Positions 9,055-19,228 of a stretch of 56,241 bases of DNA are shown here, piece after piece. Each line of letters opens with the position of its first letter. Within the stretch, counting starts at the first letter, position 1. The stretch comes from a virus. The translations under genes were made by a program, and so were the position numbers. Below the pieces are notes generated by a model. It was given only the letters and a program-made list of their open reading frames with translations. It made no database searches and was not told where the DNA came from. The stretch is taken from positions 1 to 56,241 of the IMG/VR virus record IMGVR_UViG_3300038825_000174. The stretch is one strand, 5' to 3'.

Positions 9055-9930
9055 TTATCTAGCAGAACCAGATACGTCATAAACAAACTTACCACTTCGT
9101 ATAGCTTCCATGACTTCATCAGCTCTCCTCTCATACTCCTGTGATGACATCTTTTGTACTTGAGATTCCTTTAGATATGTAGACTCCTCGTTAGTCTGAG
9201 GTTTTGTGCGTGTTGACTTTGTATTTGTAGCTAATGCTGCATCCTTTGAGCTTGTTTTTTTCTTGCCAATATTTCTATCAGCTTTGTATAAATCAATAGC
9301 TCGTGCTGCAGATTTAGCATCATTATCATTTTCATATAAAGCTTTCTGCACCCACTGTGGTTGCTCTTCAGCCCAGTTATGAAAGTCATCATCCTCACGA
9401 ATGTCTACAAAATCAGGATGTAGCTTTAATAATTCTACTTCAGCTTTCTCCTTAGAAGCTGACTCCTGCATCTCATTTATCTTTTGAATCCTATCTTCAA
9501 GCTCTTTTGCTTGCTCTTTAGATTTTTTAATAGCTATGGTTTCTACTATACCTGCCACATCAGGATATTTTTTTGTCCATGCTTCAATATCCTCGTCAGA
9601 CTTTGGTAGCTCTATTTGTTTTTTAGTAGCACTATCAAGCTGTTCCTTTAGCTGATTTATCTGCTCTTGCAGATCAGCTTCTTTTTGTTGAGCATGTCTT
9701 CTAAGATCACCATAGCGTTTCTTAAAAGTTTTTTCTTCTGCAGAGGTTGGTTCTGGCTCTTGCTCTTCAGCTTCTGCCTTTACCTCACCTTTATTTTCTG
9801 CAATGAGTTGTTCTAGTTCCTCTTCGTCCTTTTTAATTTTATCATCTCTTGAATATTTACGAGATGCTAATGCCATTACCTTTTTAGGTGTTGCATCTTT
9901 TACCATTACATTTGCTTGTGCTTCTGCCAT
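9055..9930 (-). CDS. Capsid scaffolding protein
   Basis: 291 aa, very Glu/Lys-rich, with long predicted coiled coil (residues ~60-175, e.g. LQEQINQLKEQLDSATKKQ and KELEDRIQKINEMQ). It is placed directly upstream of the major capsid gene, as scaffolds usually are. The C-terminal part is basic, as expected for the coat-binding end. Confidence 0.85.
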   Translation of the reverse strand: MAEAQANVMVKDATPKKVMALASRKYSRDDKIKKDEEELEQLIAENKGEVKAEAEEQEPEPTSAEEKTFKKRYGDLRRHAQQKEADLQEQINQLKEQLDSATKKQIELPKSDEDIEAWTKKYPDVAGIVETIAIKKSKEQAKELEDRIQKINEMQESASKEKAEVELLKLHPDFVDIREDDDFHNWAEEQPQWVQKALYENDNDAKSAARAIDLYKADRNIGKKKTSSKDAALATNTKSTRTKPQTNEESTYLKESQVQKMSSQEYERRADEVMEAIRSGKFVYDVSGSAR

Positions 9931-10003
9931 TTACTTTACCTTTCGTTAGGGCTAACTGTATGCCATGTTAGATGGGGAGTTAGGTAGCCAACATAGTGTG
10001 GAT

Positions 10004-13000
10004 TTATTTTTTACGTGATGAAGCCAATCCACCCTTCTTCATTCTTTTGGGTTTAACTTTGGGTTTAGCTAAACCACCCTTCTTTAGTCTCTGTGGTTTC
10101 ATAGGTTTGGTAGGTACACCACCTACATAAAATCCACCAGTAGGACCAAACCTTTGTCCTCTACCACCACCACCAGTTCCTATAGATGGTGTAGATGGTA
10201 CTCCAAATGTTTGTGGTCTTTGTTGACCACCTGCTGTTTGAGATGTATATACTGGTGTTGTAGTTGGTGTAAATGTTGGTTGAGGTGGCTGACCAAAGTC
10301 ACTACCAAAGAAATCATCTATACCTGAAGCAGGACCACCATCATCTCTATCGTCATCCTGTTGCACTCTTTGTTTACCATAATCTGTACCCATACTAGCC
10401 AACTTCTTTTTCAAAGTGTCAGCTTCTCTTTTATTTCTTGCTTCTAAGGCTCTTAAATCTTTTTGAATACTTAAAAGATCTTGTACACCTTCTGATGGCT
10501 TTTCAATTCTACGTACAGACTCTTCTGTATAATCTTCATCAACAGGTGGTACTATAGACTCAGGTACATCATAGTCTATTATAGGTTTAGTTAAATCAGC
10601 TTTTTCTGTTTCTATCCTCTTTACCTCTTGTGCTTTTACTGGTGTAGTTTCTCTTGGGTCTACTACGGCATAATTCTGTTCTTCATCCATACCCATATCT
10701 ATTGGGGCTGTTTGTGTAACAGGATCTGCAAATCCAAATTCTTGTTCTCCTAATTCTGTAGGAAGTCCTGATGGTTGTGGTTCTGCAAAGGGTTTTCTTC
10801 TATCTATATCCATGCCCATACCACCCTCTGTGATATATTTTTGAAACCCCTCTCTACTAGCATCAGCAAATGTTTTTGCATTGTTTGAACTTGACCCTAC
10901 TGCACTACCTGCAGCTTTTGTTGCAGCAGCTGTATTACCACTTTTTATTGCTTTCTCAAAATCAGTTAGCTCTTCACCTTGTTCTGTATTACTTAGTATA
11001 CCTATACCCTGTAATAACTTTTTACCTAAAGTACCTATACCACCTGATCCATTCTTCCGTAGACTTTCAGCAGTTGCTAACACGGTTTTTCTTTGTTCAG
11101 CAGTAAGTTTTCTTTTTTGTAATTCAGCTTGTACAGCATTTAGTCCAGTTGGAGAGTTTTTGTTACTTAAAGTTTGTCCTGCCATAATTGCTAGACCTGC
11201 AAGTGGACTAAAGAATAATGCAGCCCCTGTTGCGGCATATCTGTAGATGGGACTGTCGAACTGTTTATAATATTTTATTAATGTATCTTCATCCATTTCT
11301 TGAAGACTCTTATACTCTACTCCATCTACCATTGGTCCTCTAGGTTTTTCAAATGTAATTCCATCACCAATAGCAGGTGCAGGTGAAGCAGGTCCACCAC
11401 TGTCTCCACCACCTTCTGAATAACCACCACCTATATTGCTTTGTTGTTTAGGTGCAGACTCGTCTAGCTCATAGCCCTCTGGTATCTCCATCTGAGGTTC
11501 ACCATTAACAAATGGTATATACTTTACATCACCATCAGCATTTACATATCTCTTCATAACAACATTACCATAGCCAGTTCTTAGTAATGCGTCTTCCATT
11601 TCTTTTCTATCTTCATCTGTTATGGTTGGTGTATCGCCACCTGTAGGTCTTTTAAAACGTGGGTCATCTAATAATCCACCACTTTGCATCTTCTTTGGTG
11701 CATTACCAGACACTACAATAAGGTCTGCCATCTCAAATGGCACGTCATCAGGTATGGTAGCTTCCTCTGAGTTACCCATTTGTCCCATCTCTTCCATCAT
11801 CTTTAGACCTTGCTTTGCATCTTGTCGCATCTTCATTAAGGTATTAAGACCAATAAATCGCACCACATCAGCAGGAAAGACAAACTCACCCTCACTCATC
11901 ATCACAGGTATATCATCAGCTACTTCTTCTTTTAGTGAACCTGATGGCACTTTGTTACCTGACTTTGGCTCTGTCTCACCACCTTCATCACGTAATCCCC
12001 CTTCATTAAAAAGTTCCATTTGACCGTCCATCAGTGTTCCTCCCTTACTAAATCTGAATGTCTGTTTTTTTGGATCAAACTCAAAGTTTGATATGTCTAA
12101 CTCAGATGCAAAATCTTCATCAAAATCTGCCCCACCATAATGTGGCATCTCGTCTAAATATGAACTAACATCTTCATCAGGTTTTGCATGTTTTAATTTT
12201 ATAGTATTTAATTTTATAGTTCCTTTAGATTCTTTCTGTAAAACATTTACAGCTTTTTTAAAAGCTTTATCATAAAGATCCTTAAATCCCTCTTCATTAC
12301 CTCTTTCTCTTCCTATCATTCTATAACTAGGAATTACTATCTTATCTAAACCTTGCTCTTTAGCTAGTGCTATACTAGCCTTTAGACCCTTTAACATAGT
12401 TTCTGTTTTAGTTGTAATTGGTGTTTTATATTTTTCAAATATAGGTTCTTCAGGTCCGAGTGGTTGTGGATCATTTGCAGGATTTTTAGTATATAGATTT
12501 TCTTCAATCTTTTTAAGTTTTTGCTCAATAGCTTGTGCATTTACTCCTTCTAACCTACCAGTGCTTGTATCTCCTTTATACTCTAAAACTGAGTATAACA
12601 TATCTAAGTCATAGGGTAAACCAAGAATGTGTGATCTTGCATCATTTTCTATAGCATACGCATGTATCTTTCTAATACCATCTTCAACTAACTTTTGATT
12701 TTGTTTATCAGTCTTATCTATATAATTTTCTACATCAAATTTAGGATCATTTCTTAGCGACTTGTAACCTCGTTTATACTCCTCTATAAGATTTTCTGCT
12801 ATTTTTATCTGAGATAGTCTATATGTAGAGGGAATATCCTCACCCTGTATGTCTAAATCAAGTGCTTTGTCTGCTTCTCTTATATTTCCATAATTTGTAT
12901 TATCATAAGCTAACATCATTGAATCAAATTCAAAATTAGGAGTGTTGAATCTTTGATGCACCTCCTCATAAAAATTCTTTGCTATATAATTATAAGGATT

Positions 13001-13966
13001 AGTTGTTGACATAGAATAACTCATTATGTCATTTTCTAAATTTTCTGTTATTTCTTCTACATCAAAATTAGGATCATCAGTATATCTATCTGTTTTTAAT
13101 TTATATTTAGTAATACCCTCAACATCTTCTTCATTAAGAAGAATGTCATCCATAAATGTATCTAGTTCATTAGCTAATTCAAAATTAACATCAGGGTTGT
13201 AAAGTACACCCTCTGCAGGTTCAGTTATACCTGAAGCTCTAGCAGCATCACTTTGTATTTCTTCTACTAATATGTAATCTTTACCATCTTCTCCTTGTCT
13301 GCGAGAAGCTCTAACATGGGCTACAACACCTATGGGAAAATGATCTTTAACTATATCTTCTACATCTTGTTCTACTTTAGGTGTATGTACAGTTACTTCA
13401 AAATAATTTCTTGGAGCATCTAATACACGTTGCCTTTGTGTATTATGAAAAATAGTATTTTTTTCTCTTAACTCCCTAACTCTTATGTCATAACCTTCAG
13501 GTATATTTTGAAGAGCTAACACCTCTTCTCTAAGGTATTTTTTATTTGGGTCTAATCTTATTTGAGCATTAGCTAATTCTGATTTTGTTACATTTGGTGA
13601 TCTTTTATTTATAAATGCTTCAATAGTTTGTCCTGTAGACCCTTCTTTAGCTATAGGCATCTGCTCTATTGTATCTTTTACAGGACTATAAAACTCTCCT
13701 ATCTTTCTAGGAATAGGTGCTTCTTGTCTTTCTTTAGCAGTTAAGTCATACAGTTCATCACTGTCAGGCAAATCCCTATACTCAAACTCATGAGCCGTTT
13801 CATATACAGCATCTCTTACTTGTGCTTTCTGTGTGTAAACTCTAGGCTTTGTAATAGGATTAGTGACTTTACCTGAAAGAGAAGATTTTTTTGCTTCTCT
13901 TTTTTGAATAAAATTATCTGGGTCAGGTTTTAAAAGTTTAGTTAAACCTTTACTTAATATTCCCAT
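10004..13966 (-). CDS. Giant polyvalent-type virion-associated protein
   Basis: 1320 aa. The N-terminal ~600 residues contain YILVEEIQSDAARASG and a helical segment (LKASIALAKEQGLDKIVIPS). This combination resembles the EIQSD domain of large polyvalent proteins carried by phages and plasmids. Residues ~650-800 (FNEGGLRDEGGE, MMSEGEFVFPADVVRFIG, MQSGGLLDD) match a segment often seen in marine podoviruses. The C-terminus is Gly/Lys-rich with repeated MKKGGLA-like units. It lies between portal and scaffold, so it may be packaged or ejected. The catalytic role is unknown. Confidence 0.8.
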   Translation of the reverse strand: MGILSKGLTKLLKPDPDNFIQKREAKKSSLSGKVTNPITKPRVYTQKAQVRDAVYETAHEFEYRDLPDSDELYDLTAKERQEAPIPRKIGEFYSPVKDTIEQMPIAKEGSTGQTIEAFINKRSPNVTKSELANAQIRLDPNKKYLREEVLALQNIPEGYDIRVRELREKNTIFHNTQRQRVLDAPRNYFEVTVHTPKVEQDVEDIVKDHFPIGVVAHVRASRRQGEDGKDYILVEEIQSDAARASGITEPAEGVLYNPDVNFELANELDTFMDDILLNEEDVEGITKYKLKTDRYTDDPNFDVEEITENLENDIMSYSMSTTNPYNYIAKNFYEEVHQRFNTPNFEFDSMMLAYDNTNYGNIREADKALDLDIQGEDIPSTYRLSQIKIAENLIEEYKRGYKSLRNDPKFDVENYIDKTDKQNQKLVEDGIRKIHAYAIENDARSHILGLPYDLDMLYSVLEYKGDTSTGRLEGVNAQAIEQKLKKIEENLYTKNPANDPQPLGPEEPIFEKYKTPITTKTETMLKGLKASIALAKEQGLDKIVIPSYRMIGRERGNEEGFKDLYDKAFKKAVNVLQKESKGTIKLNTIKLKHAKPDEDVSSYLDEMPHYGGADFDEDFASELDISNFEFDPKKQTFRFSKGGTLMDGQMELFNEGGLRDEGGETEPKSGNKVPSGSLKEEVADDIPVMMSEGEFVFPADVVRFIGLNTLMKMRQDAKQGLKMMEEMGQMGNSEEATIPDDVPFEMADLIVVSGNAPKKMQSGGLLDDPRFKRPTGGDTPTITDEDRKEMEDALLRTGYGNVVMKRYVNADGDVKYIPFVNGEPQMEIPEGYELDESAPKQQSNIGGGYSEGGGDSGGPASPAPAIGDGITFEKPRGPMVDGVEYKSLQEMDEDTLIKYYKQFDSPIYRYAATGAALFFSPLAGLAIMAGQTLSNKNSPTGLNAVQAELQKRKLTAEQRKTVLATAESLRKNGSGGIGTLGKKLLQGIGILSNTEQGEELTDFEKAIKSGNTAAATKAAGSAVGSSSNNAKTFADASREGFQKYITEGGMGMDIDRRKPFAEPQPSGLPTELGEQEFGFADPVTQTAPIDMGMDEEQNYAVVDPRETTPVKAQEVKRIETEKADLTKPIIDYDVPESIVPPVDEDYTEESVRRIEKPSEGVQDLLSIQKDLRALEARNKREADTLKKKLASMGTDYGKQRVQQDDDRDDGGPASGIDDFFGSDFGQPPQPTFTPTTTPVYTSQTAGGQQRPQTFGVPSTPSIGTGGGGRGQRFGPTGGFYVGGVPTKPMKPQRLKKGGLAKPKVKPKRMKKGGLASSRKK

Positions 13967-14198
13967 TGTTTACGGCATCCCTTAATTGACGTAGTCTTCT
14001 TAACATCATAATAGCACCTTGTGATCTATGCAGTATAACTAGATCGTTTGTCTGCTCCATGACTGCGTGGTTTTGTGCTATAAGATAATTTATATAATCA
14101 CTGAAGCTGTCCCATTGGTCCTTGTTGTTGACCAGTGGCTTGAGCTTGCTGAGTAGCTTGTCCTGTAGGTTGTGGGTTTGGCTGTTGTTGTTGTTCAT
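13950..14198 (-). CDS. Small hypothetical protein between portal and polyvalent gene
   Basis: 82 aa, helical (LQDKLLSKLKPLV, QDRRLRQLRDAV-like C-terminus). It overlaps the portal gene's Gln-rich 3' end by about 100 nt in another frame and the next gene by 17 nt. An AGGA lies very close to the ATG. The first ~30 codons mirror the portal's low-complexity tail, so the start is uncertain. Confidence 0.6.
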   Translation of the reverse strand: MNNNNSQTHNLQDKLLSKLKPLVNNKDQWDSFSDYINYLIAQNHAVMEQTNDLVILHRSQGAIMMLRRLRQLRDAVNNGNIK

Positions 14199-16260
14199 TT
14201 CCTGAGAATCCTTGTTCCTGTGGCATAGGCACTTGTCCTGTACCTATGGTTGCACCACCTGCTCCTGTTGGGTCTTGTGCGTCTGCTCCTGCAGGAGGTG
14301 TTGGTGCTTCAGGGGGTTGCTGAAATTTTTTCATGATCTCTGCTTGCAATGCAGCTTCGTCCATGTTGTTGGTTACTTTATCTGGGTCTAGGTCTAATGA
14401 CTTGGCTATCTCTCTTATTACATACTGAAACTTTGCAAACGGTGCAAGTGCTTGGTTACTTGCTACCTGCAAGAACTGCATAAGTCTCTGGCTACGTACT
14501 TCATTAGCCATAAGACTTTCTGTGCCACGAGCTTTTACTTCTAGATCACCTTTTGTATTCTTATCGTAATTAAACTGCATATTAAATCTAAACAATCCCT
14601 CTCCTAGAGGTCTGAGCAGATAGTCATCTACATTCTTTATGACATTCTTTACACCACCACTTGCAGCATTCATCAACATAGATATACCTGATGCAGTTCT
14701 TCCTACACCTGACACACCTGTTTGTCCATGAGAGAAGCTAGGTAGTCCTGTGCTTTCATCTGCAAGCACTCGTGCCTTATCAAACAGTTGCATATTTTCA
14801 TTTGCTACATTTGGAAACTTCGTACCAAAGATAGCTTGTCCGGGTGCCCCACCTTGCCTTCTAAATATTTTTCCGGGATATACACTTAGGTCTTGTCCGG
14901 GAACTAGGTTAGTTTCATCTATCTCTATAAGCAGATTACCTGACATTACAGCATTGTCTACAGCCATACGCATAAAACCATTCATCAATGTCTGTGTATC
15001 ATCCATGTTCTCTGCTATGCCTACACCAAAGAAACTGTATGGGTTAAGCTCATAGGGTGCTGCCATGTAGGGTATCTTTGCAGGTTTGAATGGGTTAAGC
15101 ACCATTCGGATTACTTTGTTATTACACACCCATGCATTTATCTGCACTTCATCAAAGTCATCTAGGTCTTCTGGTAGCTCTATCTGTTGCTCTCGTAGCA
15201 TACTCACATCTGCTGTACCCCAATACTCTAGCACCTCAAATCGTGCTATTGCATGTTCTGGTGAGTAATCAGATAGATCATCTTCCCAGTATTCTTTATT
15301 ATAGTTCTCTCCCATAGCTATAGCATCTTCTATAACCTGAGATCTAAAGTGTGGTCTTTTCTTTAATGCACGTAGCTGTGTACGTGATAGCTTGTGTCGT
15401 TCTATCACATACTGTGCTTCATCCATATTATTTGCATCAGGATCAGGAAAGAAGTTCCATACTGATACATGTGAAACTTGTGGCACTGTTTTAAATACAG
15501 GAGAATACTCACCATCTTCATCCCAGTTTGGATATTCTTTATCTACAGCAAATGGTCCTTTCATTACACCTGTACCAAACAAAGCCATCTCAAAGGCTGT
15601 GCTTCTTAGATGTTTGTTGGCATTAGACTCTTCTAGCTGATCGTGTATTTTCTTCTGCATATTCTTTGCAGCAATCATAGCAGGACTAAATGTCACTGCT
15701 GTTGGTGTCTTGCCCACACCCTCTCTTAAATTATCTACATCATCAAACTTACCCTGTAATGGTCCTAGCTTTTCCATTAGAGTTTTTTGTGTAGCACCTG
15801 CAGGTAGATCCTGACCATCTCCTGAAAAGCCATAAGGACTTTCCATTTCATCTAATCTATTTCGAATGCTTTCAGGTTCTTTGGGATCAAAGCTTACGTC
15901 TGATACTACACCCTCTGGTAGAGTTGTAGGCTCTACTGTGAGTGGGAACTTATTGTTAGCAAACAATACGTCTATTATCTGACCGTAAGCTGCAAGTGTT
16001 TTTGTTTTTGTTACTTTAATAAATACTCGTGACTTCTCTGCTTCTGTAAACTGCACATCAGAACCATATAGACCTCTGTAGTTTCTATAGGCTCTTAACC
16101 ATCTCTGTTCGTCTTGTTCTCTGTAGTCATCAGCTTTTTTGTATCTATCCATAATAAATGGTATGATATTGTAGCTTTTAGATTCGTCCTGTCCACCCTC
16201 TTCAGCTACATCATCAATAGCTATGGACGTGTCATCCATCATTATTTCTTCTTCTGCCAT
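14098..16260 (-). CDS. Portal (head-tail connector) protein
   Basis: 720 aa from the ATG at 16260 (MAEEEIMMDD); an in-frame TTG lies 12 nt upstream. Podovirus portal features include IPFIMDRYKKADDYREQDEQRWLRAYRNYRGLYG near the N-terminus (in parts), the SHVSVWNFFPDPDANNMDEAQYVIER-type segment and the GVGRTASGISMLM segment. The last ~90 residues are a Pro/Gln-rich disordered tail. It forms the dodecameric ring for packaging and ejection, directly downstream of the large terminase. Confidence 0.9.
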   Translation of the reverse strand: MAEEEIMMDDTSIAIDDVAEEGGQDESKSYNIIPFIMDRYKKADDYREQDEQRWLRAYRNYRGLYGSDVQFTEAEKSRVFIKVTKTKTLAAYGQIIDVLFANNKFPLTVEPTTLPEGVVSDVSFDPKEPESIRNRLDEMESPYGFSGDGQDLPAGATQKTLMEKLGPLQGKFDDVDNLREGVGKTPTAVTFSPAMIAAKNMQKKIHDQLEESNANKHLRSTAFEMALFGTGVMKGPFAVDKEYPNWDEDGEYSPVFKTVPQVSHVSVWNFFPDPDANNMDEAQYVIERHKLSRTQLRALKKRPHFRSQVIEDAIAMGENYNKEYWEDDLSDYSPEHAIARFEVLEYWGTADVSMLREQQIELPEDLDDFDEVQINAWVCNNKVIRMVLNPFKPAKIPYMAAPYELNPYSFFGVGIAENMDDTQTLMNGFMRMAVDNAVMSGNLLIEIDETNLVPGQDLSVYPGKIFRRQGGAPGQAIFGTKFPNVANENMQLFDKARVLADESTGLPSFSHGQTGVSGVGRTASGISMLMNAASGGVKNVIKNVDDYLLRPLGEGLFRFNMQFNYDKNTKGDLEVKARGTESLMANEVRSQRLMQFLQVASNQALAPFAKFQYVIREIAKSLDLDPDKVTNNMDEAALQAEIMKKFQQPPEAPTPPAGADAQDPTGAGGATIGTGQVPMPQEQGFSGNEQQQQPNPQPTGQATQQAQATGQQQGPMGQLQ

Positions 16261-16261
16261 A

Positions 16262-17824
16262 TTAATACCCAAATGTTGCGTCTGCTACAGGCATTGAGTT
16301 TGTATGCCCACCTGCAGGATCATAGTCAAATATACTAAACCTTGGTCTTGACATTATACCATATCTCAAAGCGTCATACAAGTGATCTTCTGAGTTTGTA
16401 TCTATATCTTCTGGATTCTTTTTATCCAGTGGTATAGCAGGTAGTTGCGAGATGATGTTAGTACATGTGCTAAAAAAAACCAAACGTGGCTCTTCGGTGA
16501 ACTCATCAACTTGTAATCTTCTGTGTATTTCATTCTTACCTGATACTCTACTTCCTCGACTTCTGTCAGAAGGTCTGAACCTACAGCCTTTCATAATCAT
16601 TTGTTCTGCTAGGCTTGGTCCTGTATCCCCTCGTTTGTGCCAGAGTGAACTATCCAACACTCCATACTTTATATTACCGTCTTCTGCTTCTTCATCGAGT
16701 ATCATATCAGCCAAGTCTGTGGCTAATACTTTTGATACATACATCTCTCTGTATACTACTAACTGTTCTGATGGGCTAACAGCAAACCAGACAACGGCAG
16801 AATAACTTCCATACCCATAGTCACATGCCCTAAACTTAACCCAATTGCTAGGTATACGGAAAGGCTCAACCACATGTATGTTGCGATCAAACTCGGTGAA
16901 AGCTGCTCCCTCTTTAATATCCCAATCGCCTTCCAATAATTGTCTTCTTTGCTGTTCAGGAAGGGATAGAAGCATTGCTTCATAATCACCCTGAGATGAG
17001 AGATAAGGGTTATCTGTAAGTCGAGCAGGTATAAACCTACGTTTGAATAGTGGCTGTCCTGCTTTGCTGTGTCCTGCAGGATATTTGAGTTCTTCTCCAC
17101 TGTCAATGTCTGTTGCATTAAATGCCTTGTTATATGGTGCAGGGTCAATAAACATCTTCTTAACCCAATGATGTCCTCTACCTCCGGGATTGGTTGTTGC
17201 TCTCATGTACACTGGTAGATCTGGTGATGTAGATCTTAGTCGTGATCTCATGTAGTTCCAAGCAAATGGTGAAGACCACTGTGTAAGTTCGTCAAAACCT
17301 ATCCAACTAAATGCTAGTCCTTGATATCGTAGAACATCATCATCTCTATCTAGATATGACATCCATAGTCTTGCACCTGACGGAGCAACCCACTGCATCT
17401 TTCGTTCTGACCACTTGATACCGTTCCAGATTTTAGGGTACAGTTCTTGGCTTTTAAATATAAGCTCTCGTAGTTCCTCAGTGGTGTGACGCAAGAGTAA
17501 ACCACTGAAAGAAGGATGTCCCATATAACGTAAAGGATCAGCCAACATTGCGTAAGACTTGCCACCTCCTGCCGATCCACCATATAAAACTTCTCTTTCA
17601 CTTGCTGCTAGAAACTCTGTCTGTGGTCCTTCATTTGGTTTGAAGATAACATTACGAGCTTCTTCTATAGGCAGTAGTTCTTCTTCAATCAGAGGTGTCT
17701 TGGGCTGTGCTTTCTTTTGCACCTGTTCTTTTTTCTTCGTAGTCCTCTGCTTTTTGGATCGCCTTTTGGGCATAGTCTGCCCATCTGCGTAGGCTTGTAG
17801 CCTTGTTCTTTCGTTGTCTCTCAT
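16262..17824 (-). CDS. terL: Terminase large subunit
   Basis: 520 aa. ATPase: Walker A GGSAGGGKS at residues 82-90 and Walker B-type WIGFDELTQW near 175-183. The C-terminal RNase H-like nuclease begins near residue 340 with FRACDYGYGSYSAVVWF. A Lys/Arg-rich N-terminal tail (residues 19-41) overlaps the preceding gene by 140 nt in another frame; a second ATG at 17773 would shorten the overlap. It powers DNA packaging with TerS and the portal. Confidence 0.94.
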   Translation of the reverse strand: MRDNERTRLQAYADGQTMPKRRSKKQRTTKKKEQVQKKAQPKTPLIEEELLPIEEARNVIFKPNEGPQTEFLAASEREVLYGGSAGGGKSYAMLADPLRYMGHPSFSGLLLRHTTEELRELIFKSQELYPKIWNGIKWSERKMQWVAPSGARLWMSYLDRDDDVLRYQGLAFSWIGFDELTQWSSPFAWNYMRSRLRSTSPDLPVYMRATTNPGGRGHHWVKKMFIDPAPYNKAFNATDIDSGEELKYPAGHSKAGQPLFKRRFIPARLTDNPYLSSQGDYEAMLLSLPEQQRRQLLEGDWDIKEGAAFTEFDRNIHVVEPFRIPSNWVKFRACDYGYGSYSAVVWFAVSPSEQLVVYREMYVSKVLATDLADMILDEEAEDGNIKYGVLDSSLWHKRGDTGPSLAEQMIMKGCRFRPSDRSRGSRVSGKNEIHRRLQVDEFTEEPRLVFFSTCTNIISQLPAIPLDKKNPEDIDTNSEDHLYDALRYGIMSRPRFSIFDYDPAGGHTNSMPVADATFGY

Positions 17825-18107
17825 TCTTTAATCTTTTTACCAAACCTACGTGAGATATTGTGCGTCCACTATTTTTAGTCAACCAGTTTGCTACTTCTCT
17901 ATATGAGAACTGTTTTGTGTAATCTCTAGCTTTTTCTAACAGGTCTAGCTCTATAGAAACTGGTAGGAGCATGTTGTTGTCTTCAGGATCTACCTTATAC
18001 CCAAATGGTATTGTTCGTGCAATACGTGGTATGGGCATCCACTCGTTCTCACTTTTCAGGTCAGTAGGCTGTGGTAGCTTCCACTTACCCAATGCTCTGT
18101 TACGCAT
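17685..18107 (-). CDS. HTH-like DNA-binding protein next to terminase
   Basis: 140 aa, very basic. Residues ~65-100 (YREVANWLTKNSGRTISHVG, LVKRLKNER) look like a helix-turn-helix of the recombinase/terminase-associated type. The gene sits between TerS and TerL, starts right at the TerS stop and overlaps TerL by 140 nt. It could be a packaging cofactor or second small-terminase component; function is inferred. Confidence 0.75.
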   Translation of the reverse strand: MRNRALGKWKLPQPTDLKSENEWMPIPRIARTIPFGYKVDPEDNNMLLPVSIELDLLEKARDYTKQFSYREVANWLTKNSGRTISHVGLVKRLKNERQRKNKATSLRRWADYAQKAIQKAEDYEEKRTGAKESTAQDTSD

Positions 18108-18472
18108 TAGCCCTCTTCTGCATTCTTAGGTGGCATTAACATTACACCACCTGTAGCTTCTACTTGCATCTTTTCTGTTTTAACTAGTCCTGTTCTATCT
18201 AGCATCTCTCTTGCTGCAACCATCTTATCTCTTAGTCCTAGCTGAACAGGATCGTCAATACCACTTGCTATAGCCATTGCAGCCTTTGGTGCGTTACTTG
18301 CCATAAACTCTTGAGTAGCTTCTAGTATTTCTTCTTTCAATGCTTTTACAATCTGTGATGGTGTAGTATGTTCTGCATATCCTGCTAACTTAATAGCTCT
18401 TGACATATCACCACCTGCTTCTGAAAACAGCACATCTAAAAACTTCTGTTGTTTTTCTGTAAGTTGTCTCAT
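18107..18472 (-). CDS. terS: Terminase small subunit
   Basis: 121 aa. The N-terminus LTEKQQKFLDVLFSEAGGDM...AIKLAGYAEH is the classic TerS helix-turn-helix region (Terminase_2-like), followed by a helical oligomerisation segment (APKAAMAIASG, LGLRDKMVAAREML). It recognises phage DNA for packaging. The order TerS, HTH protein, TerL is compact. Confidence 0.88.
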   Translation of the reverse strand: MRQLTEKQQKFLDVLFSEAGGDMSRAIKLAGYAEHTTPSQIVKALKEEILEATQEFMASNAPKAAMAIASGIDDPVQLGLRDKMVAAREMLDRTGLVKTEKMQVEATGGVMLMPPKNAEEG

Positions 18473-18473
18473 A

Positions 18474-18761
18474 TTAACACTTCCATCTTCTTCTAGCTTG
18501 TCGTAGTCTACTGTTTGGATCTTTGGCAGCTTTAGGAAACTGCTTCATTTGTCCTGCACTTCTAGCACAAAAAGACTTTCTTCTTTTTGCATCTTTGCTT
18601 CCGGGTTTTACTTTGCCTGTAACTGCTGTTTGTAATTTACTTCCGGGATTTTGTCTTCTATATTTTGCTACCCCTTTAGCAGTCATACCTGCCCCTAACT
18701 TAGTAGGACGTTTGTCACCACTCTTTATGGACATACCCTTCATGCCACTACCTTTTCTCAT
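18474..18761 (-). CDS. Small basic protein conserved in marine phages
   Basis: 95 aa, ~30% Lys/Arg, pI very high. Contains TAKGVAKYRRQNPGSKLQTA, KRRKSFCARSAGQ and a C-terminal RQARRRWKC. I recognise the type from many marine and T4-like cyanophage genomes (a DUF6321-like family, from memory), where the function is unknown. The charge suggests nucleic-acid binding. Confidence 0.82.
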   Translation of the reverse strand: MRKGSGMKGMSIKSGDKRPTKLGAGMTAKGVAKYRRQNPGSKLQTAVTGKVKPGSKDAKRRKSFCARSAGQMKQFPKAAKDPNSRLRQARRRWKC

Positions 18762-19228
18762 GTTGACAATTGAAAATGAGGACCATCAATAAATGGTCTG
18801 CGACCAGAACTCCTACGTAAGTCTACATAAGCGTTCATGGCTTGCTCCATAGTACCATCCCATTTGGCTATATCATCTATATGCCATGCAGCTCCCCAAC
18901 AAATTTTAGCTCCAGTTTCTAGTGCAGCTTTTTTCATTGCGTCTGCTATATCATCATACATCACGATGTCCCAACTTGGGTCACTACCATCATACGCCAT
19001 TAAATCGACAGCATGTGCTGTGCCGTCTTGTTGCAAAAGGTGTTTAGATTTCATCGTCTGTGATCGTCCTGCATCATAGAGCTTCCTTTGCTCTTCAACA
19101 GAACGCACTCCATATATCACTCCAAAGTCCACGGAACTCACTTCAATGGCACGTTTTACTGTGTCTATCATTAAAGGATTTACACCTTTTAATTTTCCTA
19201 AACTTCTATTTGATAATTTAAATGCCAT
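18758..19228 (-). CDS. M15-type endolysin (L-alanyl-D-glutamate / D-Ala-D-Ala peptidase)
   Basis: 156 aa from the ATG at 19228. Zinc peptidase motifs: SKH at 61-63, GTAHAVDL with Asp75, and DGPHFQL near the C-terminus supplying the last His. These match the VanY/T5-endolysin family, which cleaves peptidoglycan cross-links. The gene is translationally coupled to the holin just upstream (stop and start overlap), forming a lysis cassette. Confidence 0.9.
   Translation of the reverse strand: MAFKLSNRSLGKLKGVNPLMIDTVKRAIEVSSVDFGVIYGVRSVEEQRKLYDAGRSQTMKSKHLLQQDGTAHAVDLMAYDGSDPSWDIVMYDDIADAMKKAALETGAKICWGAAWHIDDIAKWDGTMEQAMNAYVDLRRSSGRRPFIDGPHFQLST

Noticed and set aside
16759-17601. Minus-strand alternative frames inside the large terminase
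   Set aside because: The terminase frame carries Walker A, Walker B and nuclease motifs throughout; the others are shadows.
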